A stretch of 64,000 nt of DNA from an uncultured Tenacibaculum sp. (GCA_947501615.1 CANMWK010000018.1:16389-80388); one strand, 5' to 3'. Shown: positions 18,017-27,588, counted from the stretch's first letter. A program made the numbers and translations. The notes: generated by a model from the sequence alone, not told the origin.

Positions 18017-20314
18017 ATGAGACATTATCTTAAAAAAACAACAATAAGCACTATATCTGTTTTATTTTTTATAGGGTGTACTCACAAAAAAAACGACAAC
18101 TCAATGATTGATATTAAAAGTGAAACCATAAAAGAAAAAGTAGATTCTTTATTATCAAAAATGACTCTTGAAGAAAAAGTAGGTCAAATGAATCAATATA
18201 ATGGTTTTTGGGATGTTACTGGCCCAGTACCTGAAGAAGGAACAGCTAAAAATAAATTCGAACATCTTAAAAAAGGATGGGTAGGATCTATGTTAAACGT
18301 GAGAGGAACTAAAAATGTAAAAGAAGTACAGAGAATAGCTGTTGAAGAAACAAGATTAGGAATACCGTTAATTATTGGTTTTGATGTTATCCACGGTTAT
18401 AAAACACTAAGTCCTATACCTTTAGCCGAAGCGGCTAGTTGGGATTTAGAAGCAATAGAAAAATCAGCGAGAATTGCCGCTATAGAAGCTTCTGCTTCAG
18501 GAATAAACTGGACTTTTGCTCCTATGGTAGATATTTCTAGAGACGCAAGATGGGGAAGAGTAATGGAAGGAGCTGGAGAAGACCCTTATTTAGGTTCTAA
18601 AATAGCCAAAGCCAGAGTTAAAGGTTTTCAAGGAGATGATCTTTCAAAAAACAACACTATCGCTGCTTGCGCTAAACATTTTGCTGCTTATGGTTTTTCT
18701 GAAGCTGGAAAAGAATACAACACAGTAGATATTGGTACATCGACATTACATAATGTTGTTCTTCCTCCATTTAAAGCTGCTGTTGATGGTAATGTAAGAA
18801 CTATAATGAATTCCTTCAATGAACTAAATGGAGTTCCTGTTACTGCAAGTAAATATTTACAACGAGATATTCTGAAAGAAAAATGGAACTTTAACGGATT
18901 TGTTATATCCGATTGGGCTTCCATCAATGAAATTATTAGTTGGGGACATGCTGAAGATAAAAGAGAAGCCGCTAAATTAGCTGCAACTGCTGGATCTGAT
19001 ATGGATATGGAAGGCTATGTTTATGTAAAAGAACTAGCCAAGTTAGTTAATGATGGAATTATTAAAGAAGAAATTCTAAACGACGCAGTTAGCAGAATCT
19101 TAACTGTTAAATTTGAATTAGGTTTATTTGATGATCCTTACAGGTATTGCGATGAAGAAAACGAAAAACAAAATATTGGTAACACCTCTCATCATGACGC
19201 TGTTTTAGATGTAGCCAAAAAATCTATCGTACTACTTAAAAACGATAAAAACCTTCTTCCTCTAAAAAAAGAGGGACAAACAATTGCACTTATCGGCCCT
19301 TTAGCAGATGAAAAAAACAGTCCTTTAGGTAGCTGGAGACTTGGCTCTGATGATAACACAGCCATTTCTATTTTAGAAGGAATGCAGCAATACAAAGGTA
19401 ACACACTTATTTTTGAAAAAGGTTTAGATTTAATAGAAGGAAGTACAGCTTTTACGCAACAAGTACATATTAACAATACAGATACATCTAAAATTAAAAA
19501 AGCTGTTGCTACAGCTAAAAATGCAGATGTAGTTGTAATGGTATTAGGTGAACATGGTTTTCAAAGTGGTGAAGGTAGAAGTAGAACTGAATTAGACTTA
19601 CCTGGCTTACAACAAGAATTACTTGAACAAGTTTACAAGGTAAACCCTAACATTGTTTTAGTATTAAATAACGGAAGACCATTAACTATTGAATGGGCAG
19701 ACGACAACATTCCTTCTATAGTTGAAGCATGGCAACTAGGAAGTCAATCTGGTAACGCTATCGCAAGTGTACTATACGGTGATTACAATCCAAGCGGAAA
19801 ACTACCAATGACTTTTCCAAGAAATGTTGGACAAGTACCTATTTATTATAATTACAAAAATACAGGTAGACCTAACAAAGAGGAACATGTATTTTGGTCT
19901 CACTACATCGATTCAGAAAACACACCACTCTACCCTTTTGGCCATGGCTTAAGCTATACTACATTTGAATATAGTAACCTAAAAATACATGGTAATAAAT
20001 TCAAAAAAGACGATACAATTAAGATTACAGTAGATTTAAAAAACACTGGAAATTATAATGGAAAGGAAGTAGTTCAACTTTATATTAGAGATCTTGTGGG
20101 AAGTATTACAAGACCTGTACGAGAACTTAAAGGGTTTGAATTAGTTGAATTAAAAAAAGGAGAAAGTACAACAATTACTTTTGAATTAACCAAAAAAGAA
20201 CTTGGGTTCTTTGATAATCAAGGGAATTACATGATAGAATCAGGGAAGTTTAATGTATTTGTTGGTGGTAGTTCAATCACTAAACTTGAAGATCAATTCG
20301 AACTCATAGAATAA
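18017..20314 (+). CDS. GH3 exo-beta-glycosidase lipoprotein (second copy)
   Basis: The protein has 765 residues with a lipoprotein signal ending at Cys21 (FFIGC). It has the same three-part BglX layout as the GH3 at 5557-7812. The nucleophile is Asp299 in VISDW and the probable acid/base is Glu519 in QSGEGRSR. The KHF motif is near residue 220, and a C-terminal Fn3-like domain carries SITRPVRELKGF. The two GH3 enzymes are clearly homologous but diverged, which points to different linkages or chain lengths rather than a recent duplication. It follows the AraC gene by 134 bases and ends at a hairpin cluster. Confidence 0.9.
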   Translation: MRHYLKKTTISTISVLFFIGCTHKKNDNSMIDIKSETIKEKVDSLLSKMTLEEKVGQMNQYNGFWDVTGPVPEEGTAKNKFEHLKKGWVGSMLNVRGTKNVKEVQRIAVEETRLGIPLIIGFDVIHGYKTLSPIPLAEAASWDLEAIEKSARIAAIEASASGINWTFAPMVDISRDARWGRVMEGAGEDPYLGSKIAKARVKGFQGDDLSKNNTIAACAKHFAAYGFSEAGKEYNTVDIGTSTLHNVVLPPFKAAVDGNVRTIMNSFNELNGVPVTASKYLQRDILKEKWNFNGFVISDWASINEIISWGHAEDKREAAKLAATAGSDMDMEGYVYVKELAKLVNDGIIKEEILNDAVSRILTVKFELGLFDDPYRYCDEENEKQNIGNTSHHDAVLDVAKKSIVLLKNDKNLLPLKKEGQTIALIGPLADEKNSPLGSWRLGSDDNTAISILEGMQQYKGNTLIFEKGLDLIEGSTAFTQQVHINNTDTSKIKKAVATAKNADVVVMVLGEHGFQSGEGRSRTELDLPGLQQELLEQVYKVNPNIVLVLNNGRPLTIEWADDNIPSIVEAWQLGSQSGNAIASVLYGDYNPSGKLPMTFPRNVGQVPIYYNYKNTGRPNKEEHVFWSHYIDSENTPLYPFGHGLSYTTFEYSNLKIHGNKFKKDDTIKITVDLKNTGNYNGKEVVQLYIRDLVGSITRPVRELKGFELVELKKGESTTITFELTKKELGFFDNQGNYMIESGKFNVFVGGSSITKLEDQFELIE

Positions 20315-20359
20315 GTAAATTTAAATTAATTTGTTTTTGGCATAGTTTATGCTTAAGTT

Positions 20360-20398
20360 AAAGTACAGTACGGAAGACGTTCTGTACTTTTCTTTTTC
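20360..20398 (+). terminator. Rho-independent terminator after GH3
   Basis: AAAGTACAG (20360-20368) pairs with CTGTACTTT (20382-20390), followed by a T-rich tail. It closes the GH3 transcript 45 bases after the stop codon. Confidence 0.75.
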
Positions 20399-20409
20399 AT
20401 AGCAATTTT

Positions 20410-20437
20410 CCCACTCATTTTTATGAGTGGGTTTTTT
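20410..20437 (+). terminator. Second hairpin terminator
   Basis: CCCACTCAT (20410-20418) pairs with ATGAGTGGG (20423-20431) across a 4-base loop and is followed directly by six T residues. It is a strong, compact stem. Confidence 0.7.
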
Positions 20438-20467
20438 AGTAAAAGCGATCAAAAACAACACACTTTT

Positions 20468-20498
20468 AAACACTAAAACTTATTTACAGTGTTTTTCC
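20468..20498 (+). terminator. Third hairpin with T-run
   Basis: AAACACT (20468-20474) pairs with AGTGTTT (20488-20494), followed by T residues. It is weaker than its neighbours. Confidence 0.45.
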
Positions 20499-20578
20499 TC
20501 ATGTTTTACCAATTAAGTTTACCTAAATTACAGACTGAATTCCTCCCCTGCGTTCCCTTCCAACATAAACGCATTTAT

Positions 20579-20603
20579 AAGCCTCTTTTTTGAGGCTTTC
20601 TTA
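20579..20603 (+). terminator. Fourth hairpin terminator, just before the phosphatase gene
   Basis: AAGCCTC (20579-20585) pairs with GAGGCTT (20592-20598) across a six-T loop, with a T-rich tail. It ends about 44 bases before the phosphatase start, so the phosphatase promoter must overlap or follow it. Confidence 0.55.
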
Positions 20604-20646
20604 TGTTATAAACTAATTATTCTCAAAAAACTTGTATTTTCATACT

Positions 20647-21141
20647 ATGAAAAAAAATATTATTTACTTAATTTTTATCCTATTTAGCTTCAACAGCAAT
20701 GCTCAAGAACAAGATGACACATCTATATACTTTTTTATTCGACACGCCGAAAAAGTGTTACATATTAAAAACCCAGATTTAACTCCTAAAGGGAGAAAGA
20801 GAGCTGTAGAATGGTCTAACATTCTTCAACACTATACTATCAACAAAGTAATATCAACCTCATACAAAAGAACAATACAAACTGCAAATCCTATTGCTAA
20901 AAAACATGGGATACAAACTGAAATATATGACACCAATGATTTTAGTGTTCAAGAATTTATTAAAACTACTAAAGGACAAAAGATAGTTATAGTAGGACAT
21001 AGCAACACCATTCCTTCTCTAGTTAATAAATTTATTAAAGAAGACAAATACAAAAACATCGACGAAATAATTTATGGGAATTTGTATATTGTAACTATAA
21101 GTAATAACAAAGCAAGAGATATATTATTAACTATAGAATAA
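20647..21141 (+). CDS. Exported histidine phosphatase family protein (SixA/PGM-like)
   Basis: The start at ATG 20647 gives a signal peptide (MKKNIIYLIFILFSFNSNAQ). An upstream TTG reading is rejected. The protein has about 164 residues, the size of small SixA-like branches of the histidine phosphatase superfamily. The catalytic RHAEK motif has its phosphohistidine at about His33, and a second conserved histidine lies in VGHSNT. SixA members dephosphorylate phosphohistidine, but an exported protein probably acts on a small phosphoester in the periplasm. It is a single gene with no visible link to the PULs. Confidence 0.82.
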   Translation: MKKNIIYLIFILFSFNSNAQEQDDTSIYFFIRHAEKVLHIKNPDLTPKGRKRAVEWSNILQHYTINKVISTSYKRTIQTANPIAKKHGIQTEIYDTNDFSVQEFIKTTKGQKIVIVGHSNTIPSLVNKFIKEDKYKNIDEIIYGNLYIVTISNNKARDILLTIE

Positions 21142-21440
21142 AAGCTAAGTACCAAATCAGACTTCATTTAAATCTAATCACTCTTTCTAAATTCGAAAGT
21201 ACTCTAACAAATAAATGCACTACAGCTTTATTTTTTCAATCATAGTCACTAAACCCTAAGTGTTACATTAAAAAAACACATACCAAAATAGATAACTTAA
21301 TTTTCTTAACAAGTCTATTTCAATTCAAAATTTTAACACAAAAAATACAGTTCTTAAAAATATATTATACATAAAAAAAACACTAAGAAAAGTGTTAATA
21401 TCCTTGTTTTTTACTAAAAAAAAACAAATAATTTATTTTT

Positions 21441-21544
21441 TTAACATGAAAACCATTGTTTTTAACAACATCTTAAATGTTAATTTTTTGTTAATTTAAG
21501 TTAAAAATAGTTAATTTAGCAGTGGTTTTTTAACATATTTTAAC
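21441..21544. repeat. Phased GTTAA/TTAAC array
   Basis: TTAAC begins at 21441, 21462, 21530 and 21540, and the inverse GTTAA begins at 21479, 21490, 21500 and 21510. Neighbouring sites are mostly one or two helical turns apart (21, 11, 10, 10 and 10 bases). All four TTAAC copies extend to TTAACA. Eight copies in 104 bases is well above what the base composition predicts. It is a candidate multi-site regulator platform upstream of the protease gene. Confidence 0.6.
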
Positions 21545-21712
21545 ATAGTAAAATTAATATAAAAAAGCTTTTTTGATTTTAAAAAACAGCTTGAAAACAC
21601 TATAAAACCTATTGCAACATAGTTGCTATAAATTATTATTTTTCACACTCTTTAGAGTTGAATTTGAATATTGAACTAGCTCTACTTGATTTTTTTTTCT
21701 TCACATAATCTC

Positions 21713-21720
21713 TAAATTTG
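21713..21720 (+). promoter_or_regulatory. Candidate -7 box for the protease gene
   Basis: TAAATTTG matches TAnnTTTG. A TTG at 21686-21688, 24 bases upstream, can serve as the -33 element. The leader would be roughly 28 bases. Confidence 0.5.
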
Positions 21721-21755
21721 ATCCGTCAAAAAAAATTTAATTAACCCTTCAAATC

Positions 21756-23033
21756 ATGAAAAATTTCAAAAAATTTTCATTAGGTGCATTGATGGTATCT
21801 GCACTTTTAATCACTTCATGTCAGAACGACGAAGCAGCTGACAACAATTTACAACCAACAATTGAAGCTACTGGTAACCAAGGAAATGTGATCCCTGGTA
21901 AATACATAGTTGTTTTTAAAGAAACCTCAGTAGCTCCTGCTTTTAAAATATTATCAAGGACAGCTTTTACAGACAGAGGTTTAAAAGCTAAATCTGTTGA
22001 TAACATTTCTGAAAGATCTATTTCTAAGATGAATTCTATTTTAGATGATAATGGAATAGACAAAGCTAATGTGACGGATTACTACACTACAAAAATTCCT
22101 GCAATGGCTATGAAATTAAACGAATTAGAATATAAGCAATTAGCTAAAGATCCTAATATCGATTTTATAGAGCACGATAGAGTAGTGAAATTAGAGGATT
22201 TCCAAATTAACAACGTTGAATCAAACCAAATCGCTCAAAGAATGGCTCAGCAAACTCCTTGTGGTATTTCTAGAGCAGGAGGTTTTGCTAACGGAGCTGG
22301 TAAAAGCGAATGGATTTGGATTGTTGATAGTGGTATTGATTTAGATCACCCAGATTTAAATGTAGTTACTAATACAACTTATGCAAGAAATTTCTTCCCA
22401 GGATTTAGTAATGCTAATGACTGTAATGGTCATGGTACTCACGTTGCTGGAACAGCTGCTGCAATTAACAATAACATTGGTGTTGTTGGTGTATCTGCTG
22501 GTGCTCCTGTAGTTCCTGTTAGAGTATTCGGTTGTGGGCCTTCTAGTTCTACTTCTACTATATTAGCTGGTATTAACCACGTTGGTAGATTTGACTTACC
22601 TGGAGATGTAGTAAATTTAAGTTTAGGTGGTTTTTTTGGTTCTGGTTGTGCTACAAGAACATCTTATAGAAGTGCTATCTTAGCTTTATCTAATGGAGGT
22701 TCATTTGTATCGATTGCTGCTGGAAATAGCGCCGCTAATACTGTAAATTATGATCCAGGATGTATTAATGGTACAAACATTTTCACAGTTGCATCAATGA
22801 CTTGTAACCGTGGTTTTTCTTCTTTCTCTAACTATAACATGAATCCTGTTGATGTTATTGCTACTGGTTCTAGTGTAAGAAGTACTTATTTAAATGGTGG
22901 TTACGCTACTTTAAGTGGAACTTCTATGGCTGCTCCTCACGTTGCAGGTATTATGCATGCAAGAGGTGGTGCTCCAAGAACTTCTGGTACGGTTCGTAAC
23001 AGAGGAGAAAACTATCCTATAGCTGTTAGATAA
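21756..23033 (+). CDS. Subtilisin-like serine protease (S8) lipoprotein with I9 propeptide
   Basis: The protein has 425 residues with a lipobox cysteine at Cys22 (LITSC). An inhibitor-I9-like propeptide (about 45-145, GKYIVVFKE to FIEHDRVV) precedes the S8 domain with Asp191 (IVDSGID), His226 (NGHGTHVAG), Asn324 of the oxyanion hole (AAGNSA) and Ser390 (GTSMAAPHVAG). It should mature by self-cleavage and degrade proteins outside the cell. The C-terminus is short after the catalytic serine, with no T9SS domain. It lies between the two PULs and has its own promoter and terminator. Confidence 0.92.
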   Translation: MKNFKKFSLGALMVSALLITSCQNDEAADNNLQPTIEATGNQGNVIPGKYIVVFKETSVAPAFKILSRTAFTDRGLKAKSVDNISERSISKMNSILDDNGIDKANVTDYYTTKIPAMAMKLNELEYKQLAKDPNIDFIEHDRVVKLEDFQINNVESNQIAQRMAQQTPCGISRAGGFANGAGKSEWIWIVDSGIDLDHPDLNVVTNTTYARNFFPGFSNANDCNGHGTHVAGTAAAINNNIGVVGVSAGAPVVPVRVFGCGPSSSTSTILAGINHVGRFDLPGDVVNLSLGGFFGSGCATRTSYRSAILALSNGGSFVSIAAGNSAANTVNYDPGCINGTNIFTVASMTCNRGFSSFSNYNMNPVDVIATGSSVRSTYLNGGYATLSGTSMAAPHVAGIMHARGGAPRTSGTVRNRGENYPIAVR

Positions 23034-23073
23034 TAAGAACATATTATCAACGAAGACATAATTAAGTAATAAG

Positions 23074-23105
23074 CCACTTGTATTAATTTACAAGTGGTTT
23101 TTTTA
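23074..23105 (+). terminator. Terminator of the protease gene
   Basis: CCACTTGTA (23074-23082) pairs with TACAAGTGG (23089-23097) across a 6-base loop, then a run of T residues. Confidence 0.8.
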
Positions 23106-23482
23106 TGGACAAAAAAAATAAAAATTAGGAGATAAGGTTTTAATTACAAAGCACCTACATAATTCTTTACAGTGATTTAGAACACTATTCATAACGGTGA
23201 GAAATGTAAAAAATTTCCTGTGAATTAACTCATTATTTATGTAATAGTAACAATTTAAAATACTCTACAACTTTTAACGTGAGTTTGACTTTATAAAAAA
23301 ATAACAAACTAAAAATAAAACACTTAAAAGCAACACCACTAATAAATGTTACTTCGGACTCAATCGAGAAGTAGTTTTTACTAATAATAATGTGCAGTCT
23401 CGACTTAACAAACACTTGATTTTCATAATGATTTATACAGAACTCACGTCTTTTCTTAATAACACATCTCTGTTATAACAAC

Positions 23483-23512
23483 AAAAGCCTTACTAAAATT
23501 AGTAAGGCTTTT
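23483..23512 (-). terminator. Terminator of the minus-strand GH-A to sulfatase operon
   Basis: AAAAGCCTTACT (23483-23494) pairs perfectly with AGTAAGGCTTTT (23501-23512) across a 6-base loop. It can work in both directions and lies 36 bases after the stop of the GH-A gene. Confidence 0.8.
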
Positions 23513-23548
23513 AAAACTTATGTCATGATATTTATTCTTAAATTAAAA

Positions 23549-25954
23549 TTATTTTATACGAAGAAGCAAAACCCCTTTAGATTTTAGAGTAAACTCTTTT
23601 TCTATTGGCACGTTGTTTAACATATTAATAACTTCTGTTGCATTACCTTCTTTTGAAACTAGTTTTAAGTTAGCTGTATTTTTCCCTAAATTGACTATTG
23701 TCATTACATCCCCTTCTCCTTTAGGGTTCTTTACAACTTTCCACACACAACCCTTCCATTTAGTTTTGTTTGTTTCTATTAAACTAATTTTCTTCTCTTC
23801 TTTAATTTGAGAAATAACCAATTCTTTGAATTTAAGCAGATCTGTATCTTTAGCATATATTAAGGTTCCCTTACTTGCTAATAGTTTTGCCGAACGTTTT
23901 TGTCCATATTCATTTTTAGTCAGACTTTCTTTGGTATCTATAACAACTACTCCACCTTCATCAAGATAACTTTGTAGGGCTTTAAATTCATTATCTGTAA
24001 CATATGCAGTTTTATAAACAACTATCACATCCCAATTGCTATGATCTTGTTTATTAATAATTTTCTCTGTAGCAAAACCAATATTGAAACCTTCGAAATA
24101 CAATGACTCATACAACTTCGATTGTTCCGTCATATGATGACTCTTATTAATTGCAGAAGTTTCTGAATGAAAAATTCTTAATGGTCTTCTTTGATCTCTA
24201 AGAGCTAAAATTTCTTCAGAAAAACTATTTAAATCATACATTACTTGAGAAACTTCATTTACAACATGAGGTTGCATATTTGCTGAACCTGCATAAGAAC
24301 CAGCTAAAGCTGGGTCAAAGAAATTCAACTCTCCTTCTAATCGATCTTCTGGAGACCCATCTGCATCCCTAGCCCAAAACCAAGACATACTAGCATCCAT
24401 TCCATGCAAGGTAGCTAACCAAAAACTACTTCTTACATAATCGACATCTGTATCTAACTCTCTAAACCCTGAAGTTGATAAAAAATGACCTTCTGAGTTA
24501 ATGTGAAGTTTATTAGGAGAAACTGATTCTTGAAAATCATAAGAATGTGCCAACTCATTCCAGTAAAAAGCATATCTTTTTTCCCATTTTTCTGGTTGTT
24601 TTGCTCTATAATTTCTTCCTCCAGTAATTTTAGCATCATCTCCAATCATGGATGTTAACTCTGTTAATGCTTCATAATCGATTCCATGCGAACGATGATC
24701 TCCAATGAACATTTTTGCCATAATTTTAATATGTGTGTCAGCATCCGGATTAACAGAACGTAATTCGTTTTGTAAAAAAGTAAACCATTCAACACCTCTA
24801 TCCATATTATAACGACACCAATCGTACCAAAGCGGTGTGCCTCGTTGTGCTGGATCCATAGGAATTTCAATCATTACCTCTTTAAAATTCTCATAATTAC
24901 TATTCCAGTTTTTATTTAAAGTTTTTAGGTTACCGTCATATTTTTTTTCTAACCAAACTCTGAATTTGTTTAATGTATACGATGAAATTGAATTCATCTC
25001 TAAATACTTTTGAGTCCAGTGCCCTTTTTCTGAAAACCAATGTGGTTCATTAGATAAGATATATCCTAAATCTGTAACCTTTTTTCCTTTAGTTATTTCT
25101 CCTGTTTTTTTAATGACTTTACTCCAAACATCTCTCAGTAAAGGATTATCAATATCAAAACCAGTAAACAACGATCTACCTTTTTCTATTTCGGGTTCTT
25201 TCTTTTTCATCCAATCAGGAACTCCCATGTTCCAAAGTAACAAAAACCCAATATTCGTATCAGGAACTTCTGTGATATAACTTAATAATGTTTCATCAAA
25301 AGTGCCATCTTCATGTAGCATGTATGGATTACTAGGCCTGTCTTTATTGACATCATATAAATGACTTCCTGTATGATATATAGCTCCTAAATGATCATTA
25401 TAGATACTGCTATCTGTTAAAGGAGCTCCGACTGTTTTTGAAAAATAGTCGTGAAGAAAAACAGGTCTCCCATTATTTACTAATTTATTTTTCTCTACAA
25501 CAATGTTATCCCAAGCAACTTTTTGTGTTGGTTTTCTTGACACCTTACCGCTTAGTATATCTTCTAGATCTTGAATTCCTTTATCTAAAATTTCAATAAC
25601 TTTTTTCCTTTCAAAATCAGGTAGTTCTTTGGCTAATTTTTCTTTATCTGCTTCATATTTTTGATAATAACCAAAAAGCTTTTCCACAGCATCATTGTTC
25701 TTTTCGTCCCAATCTGCAAATTTTAAAAACTCTTTAGAAAACCATAATACAGTTTCTTCTCTAGCTACATCAATAGATTTACCTTTTGCTTTTTGCATTA
25801 AGCTTTGTAAATTTTCTATCTTATTTAAAGCTTCTTTATGTAATTTATTTTCATGATCAGTATTTGCATTAGTTGTATTACAGCTATTCACTATAGGTAA
25901 TAAACAAACAAATATTGCTATTTTAATTAATTTTATTGTGTTTGATTTCTTCAT
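23549..25954 (-). CDS. Clan GH-A glycoside hydrolase lipoprotein (GH42/GH167-like, putative beta-galactosidase)
   Basis: The protein has 801 residues with a lipobox cysteine at Cys25 (IVNSC). An N-terminal charged helical segment (about 35-140) is unusual for the fold. The barrel follows, with an Asn-Glu-Pro motif (ILSNEPHW, Glu303) as the probable acid/base and INSEGH (Glu488) as the probable nucleophile. A Rossmann-like trimer domain (about 610-730, DVIVVYKTAYVTDNEF) and a small C-terminal beta domain complete a GH42-like layout. GH167 enzymes of carrageenan loci share this architecture, so an exo-acting carrageenan-oligosaccharide enzyme is likely. The family number is not certain from reading alone. 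It is the last gene of the sulfatase, GH127, FG-GAP, MFS operon. Confidence 0.75.
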   Translation of the reverse strand: MKKSNTIKLIKIAIFVCLLPIVNSCNTTNANTDHENKLHKEALNKIENLQSLMQKAKGKSIDVAREETVLWFSKEFLKFADWDEKNNDAVEKLFGYYQKYEADKEKLAKELPDFERKKVIEILDKGIQDLEDILSGKVSRKPTQKVAWDNIVVEKNKLVNNGRPVFLHDYFSKTVGAPLTDSSIYNDHLGAIYHTGSHLYDVNKDRPSNPYMLHEDGTFDETLLSYITEVPDTNIGFLLLWNMGVPDWMKKKEPEIEKGRSLFTGFDIDNPLLRDVWSKVIKKTGEITKGKKVTDLGYILSNEPHWFSEKGHWTQKYLEMNSISSYTLNKFRVWLEKKYDGNLKTLNKNWNSNYENFKEVMIEIPMDPAQRGTPLWYDWCRYNMDRGVEWFTFLQNELRSVNPDADTHIKIMAKMFIGDHRSHGIDYEALTELTSMIGDDAKITGGRNYRAKQPEKWEKRYAFYWNELAHSYDFQESVSPNKLHINSEGHFLSTSGFRELDTDVDYVRSSFWLATLHGMDASMSWFWARDADGSPEDRLEGELNFFDPALAGSYAGSANMQPHVVNEVSQVMYDLNSFSEEILALRDQRRPLRIFHSETSAINKSHHMTEQSKLYESLYFEGFNIGFATEKIINKQDHSNWDVIVVYKTAYVTDNEFKALQSYLDEGGVVVIDTKESLTKNEYGQKRSAKLLASKGTLIYAKDTDLLKFKELVISQIKEEKKISLIETNKTKWKGCVWKVVKNPKGEGDVMTIVNLGKNTANLKLVSKEGNATEVINMLNNVPIEKEFTLKSKGVLLLRIK

Positions 25955-26013
25955 GATTAATAATTCTTTTATTCATTTGGTATGGATCTCAATTGTAAAA
26001 CTTACAACAGCTA

Positions 26014-27585
26014 TTAGCTTTCTGAATGCTTCATTAATTTTTGAATTTCTTCTATTGATAGGTTTTTAGTTTCTGGTAAAAACCTATATAGTATTACTAA
26101 ACCTATAGTAACAATACTTGCATAAAAAATAAAAATAGTACTCGCTCCCATATTAGCTAGTTGCCATGGAAAAAAGAATTGTATTAATGCACTTACCGTA
26201 CTTGAAATTAATGCAAACAAAGGAATAGCAACTCCTCGTAAAGAGATGGGAAAAATCTCGGAGAGTAGAACCCACATTATTGGTCCTATCGAAAAATTAA
26301 ATGCCGCATTGAAACTTAATATGGCTATTAAAATTAAAATTGCATTGATTTTTATAGACTCTTTTATTATTCTACTAGAATTATCTCTTGCAGATTCGGA
26401 ACCTAAAACATCTTTTACTGCATTTTTAAACTCAGTATCACTCTTGTATTCTTTTCCTATTAAAGCATTTAATTTATTGATATTTGGAATATCACTCATA
26501 GCAACAACGGTTTCATTTGTAACTTTGTAAGTTGCTTTATTAAAACCATAAGCACACATCCCTAAACTTACGATGATCCATGCTAAACCTCCTATTACCA
26601 AAGGCCTTCTTCCTATTTTATCTATTAAACTTAATGATAATATGGTAGCAAATAATCCGATAAGACCTAACCATATAGAACTTGCTAAAGCCCCATCTGT
26701 TCCTAAACCTAATTGTTCGAACATTGTAGCTGCATATGTCAACACCGCATTAATTCCAGTAGATTGTTGAACAATAGCTAGTGTAAGCGCAACAATGAGT
26801 ACTACTTTCATCGGTTTACTGAAAATTTCAGAAAGTTGAGCGCTGGTAGATCTATTATTATCTGCATTTGTTACACTTAATTTCATTTCTTCAAGATGCT
26901 TGTCTACCTCACTTTCCGGATAAACATTCATTAAGGTTTGCCTTGCTTCCTCTACTCTTCCTTTGTATATAAGCCAAGCTGGACTCTTGGGAATTATAAA
27001 AAGTAAAAGATACCATAGCAATGCAGGAATAATTTCTATTCCAAGCATCCAACGCCAACCCGTTTCATTCAAATTGACTGCACTTACCCAAGCTGCTTCA
27101 GATTTCATTTGTTGTGATATCCAATAACCGATAAAATAAGCCACAGAAAATCCTATTCCGATGTTAATTTGAAGCATAGAAACCAATTTACCTCTTTGCT
27201 CTGGTGGTGCTATTTCTCCTACATACATAGAGGCTAAAGTGATAGAACTAAAAGCTAAACCTCCTAAAAACCTAAACAAAAACAAAGTGACAAATGAATT
27301 AGCTAAAGCAGAACCAACTGCTGAAACTATATACATTAATGCTATAATTTGTAATGTCTTTTTTCTACCATAAGCATTACTAGACCACGCTGCTAAAGGC
27401 AAGGCGATTAAAACTCCTAAACCTGGACCAAAACCAATTGCTCCTATTTGCCATTCATTTAAATTAAATTCGGAAGTAATAAATTTAAAACCTCCTGAGA
27501 TTAACGCTGCATCTAGACCAAAAACAAAGCCTCCTAAAGCAACAATTGTAGCATAAATGAATGCATTTTTTTTATACGAATTCAT
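26014..27585 (-). CDS. MFS sugar porter (XylE/GalP-like)
   Basis: The protein has 523 residues and about twelve membrane segments. It carries the sugar-porter motifs: GFDAALISG in the first helix, YGRKK, VGEIAPPEQRG, PKSPAWLIYKGR, DKIGRRPLV, SEIFPISLRG and PETKNLSIEE. A hydrophilic insert of about 60 residues lies before helix 10, as in several Bacteroidota XylE-type proteins. It should import a monosaccharide such as galactose or 3,6-anhydro-galactose. It is 3 bases downstream of the FG-GAP gene and 59 bases before the GH-A gene. Confidence 0.92.
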   Translation of the reverse strand: MNSYKKNAFIYATIVALGGFVFGLDAALISGGFKFITSEFNLNEWQIGAIGFGPGLGVLIALPLAAWSSNAYGRKKTLQIIALMYIVSAVGSALANSFVTLFLFRFLGGLAFSSITLASMYVGEIAPPEQRGKLVSMLQINIGIGFSVAYFIGYWISQQMKSEAAWVSAVNLNETGWRWMLGIEIIPALLWYLLLFIIPKSPAWLIYKGRVEEARQTLMNVYPESEVDKHLEEMKLSVTNADNNRSTSAQLSEIFSKPMKVVLIVALTLAIVQQSTGINAVLTYAATMFEQLGLGTDGALASSIWLGLIGLFATILSLSLIDKIGRRPLVIGGLAWIIVSLGMCAYGFNKATYKVTNETVVAMSDIPNINKLNALIGKEYKSDTEFKNAVKDVLGSESARDNSSRIIKESIKINAILILIAILSFNAAFNFSIGPIMWVLLSEIFPISLRGVAIPLFALISSTVSALIQFFFPWQLANMGASTIFIFYASIVTIGLVILYRFLPETKNLSIEEIQKLMKHSES

Positions 27586-27588
27586 AAG

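Larger units (their letters stand above)
20315..20646. other. Intergenic stretch with four hairpins, no gene
   Basis: No credible coding frame is seen between the GH3 stop and the phosphatase start. The stretch holds four short perfect stem-loops, annotated separately, each followed by a T-run. Confidence 0.6.
21142..21755. other. 614-base AT-rich intergenic region upstream of the protease
   Basis: No coding frame is supported. A weak hairpin (AAATAGA at 21286-21292 and TCTATTT at 21314-21320) could end the phosphatase transcript. The middle carries a phased GTTAA/TTAAC array and the right end a promoter box, annotated separately. Confidence 0.6.
23034..23548. other. 515-base intergenic region between convergent genes
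   Basis: Apart from the terminators at its two ends, it contains an extra hairpin (TACTTC at 23350-23355 with GAAGTA at 23368-23373, followed by a short T-rich stretch). This could end a small RNA starting somewhere after 23105. A 60-codon minus-strand frame is not convincing as a gene. Confidence 0.5.

Noticed and set aside
5557..20314. Recent duplication of the two GH3 genes
   Set aside because: The proteins share motifs and plan but differ across most of their length, so the copies are old or separately acquired.
23233..23415. 60-codon minus-strand frame in the gap after the protease
   Set aside because: The peptide has low complexity and no recognisable domain, and the region is rich in hairpins.
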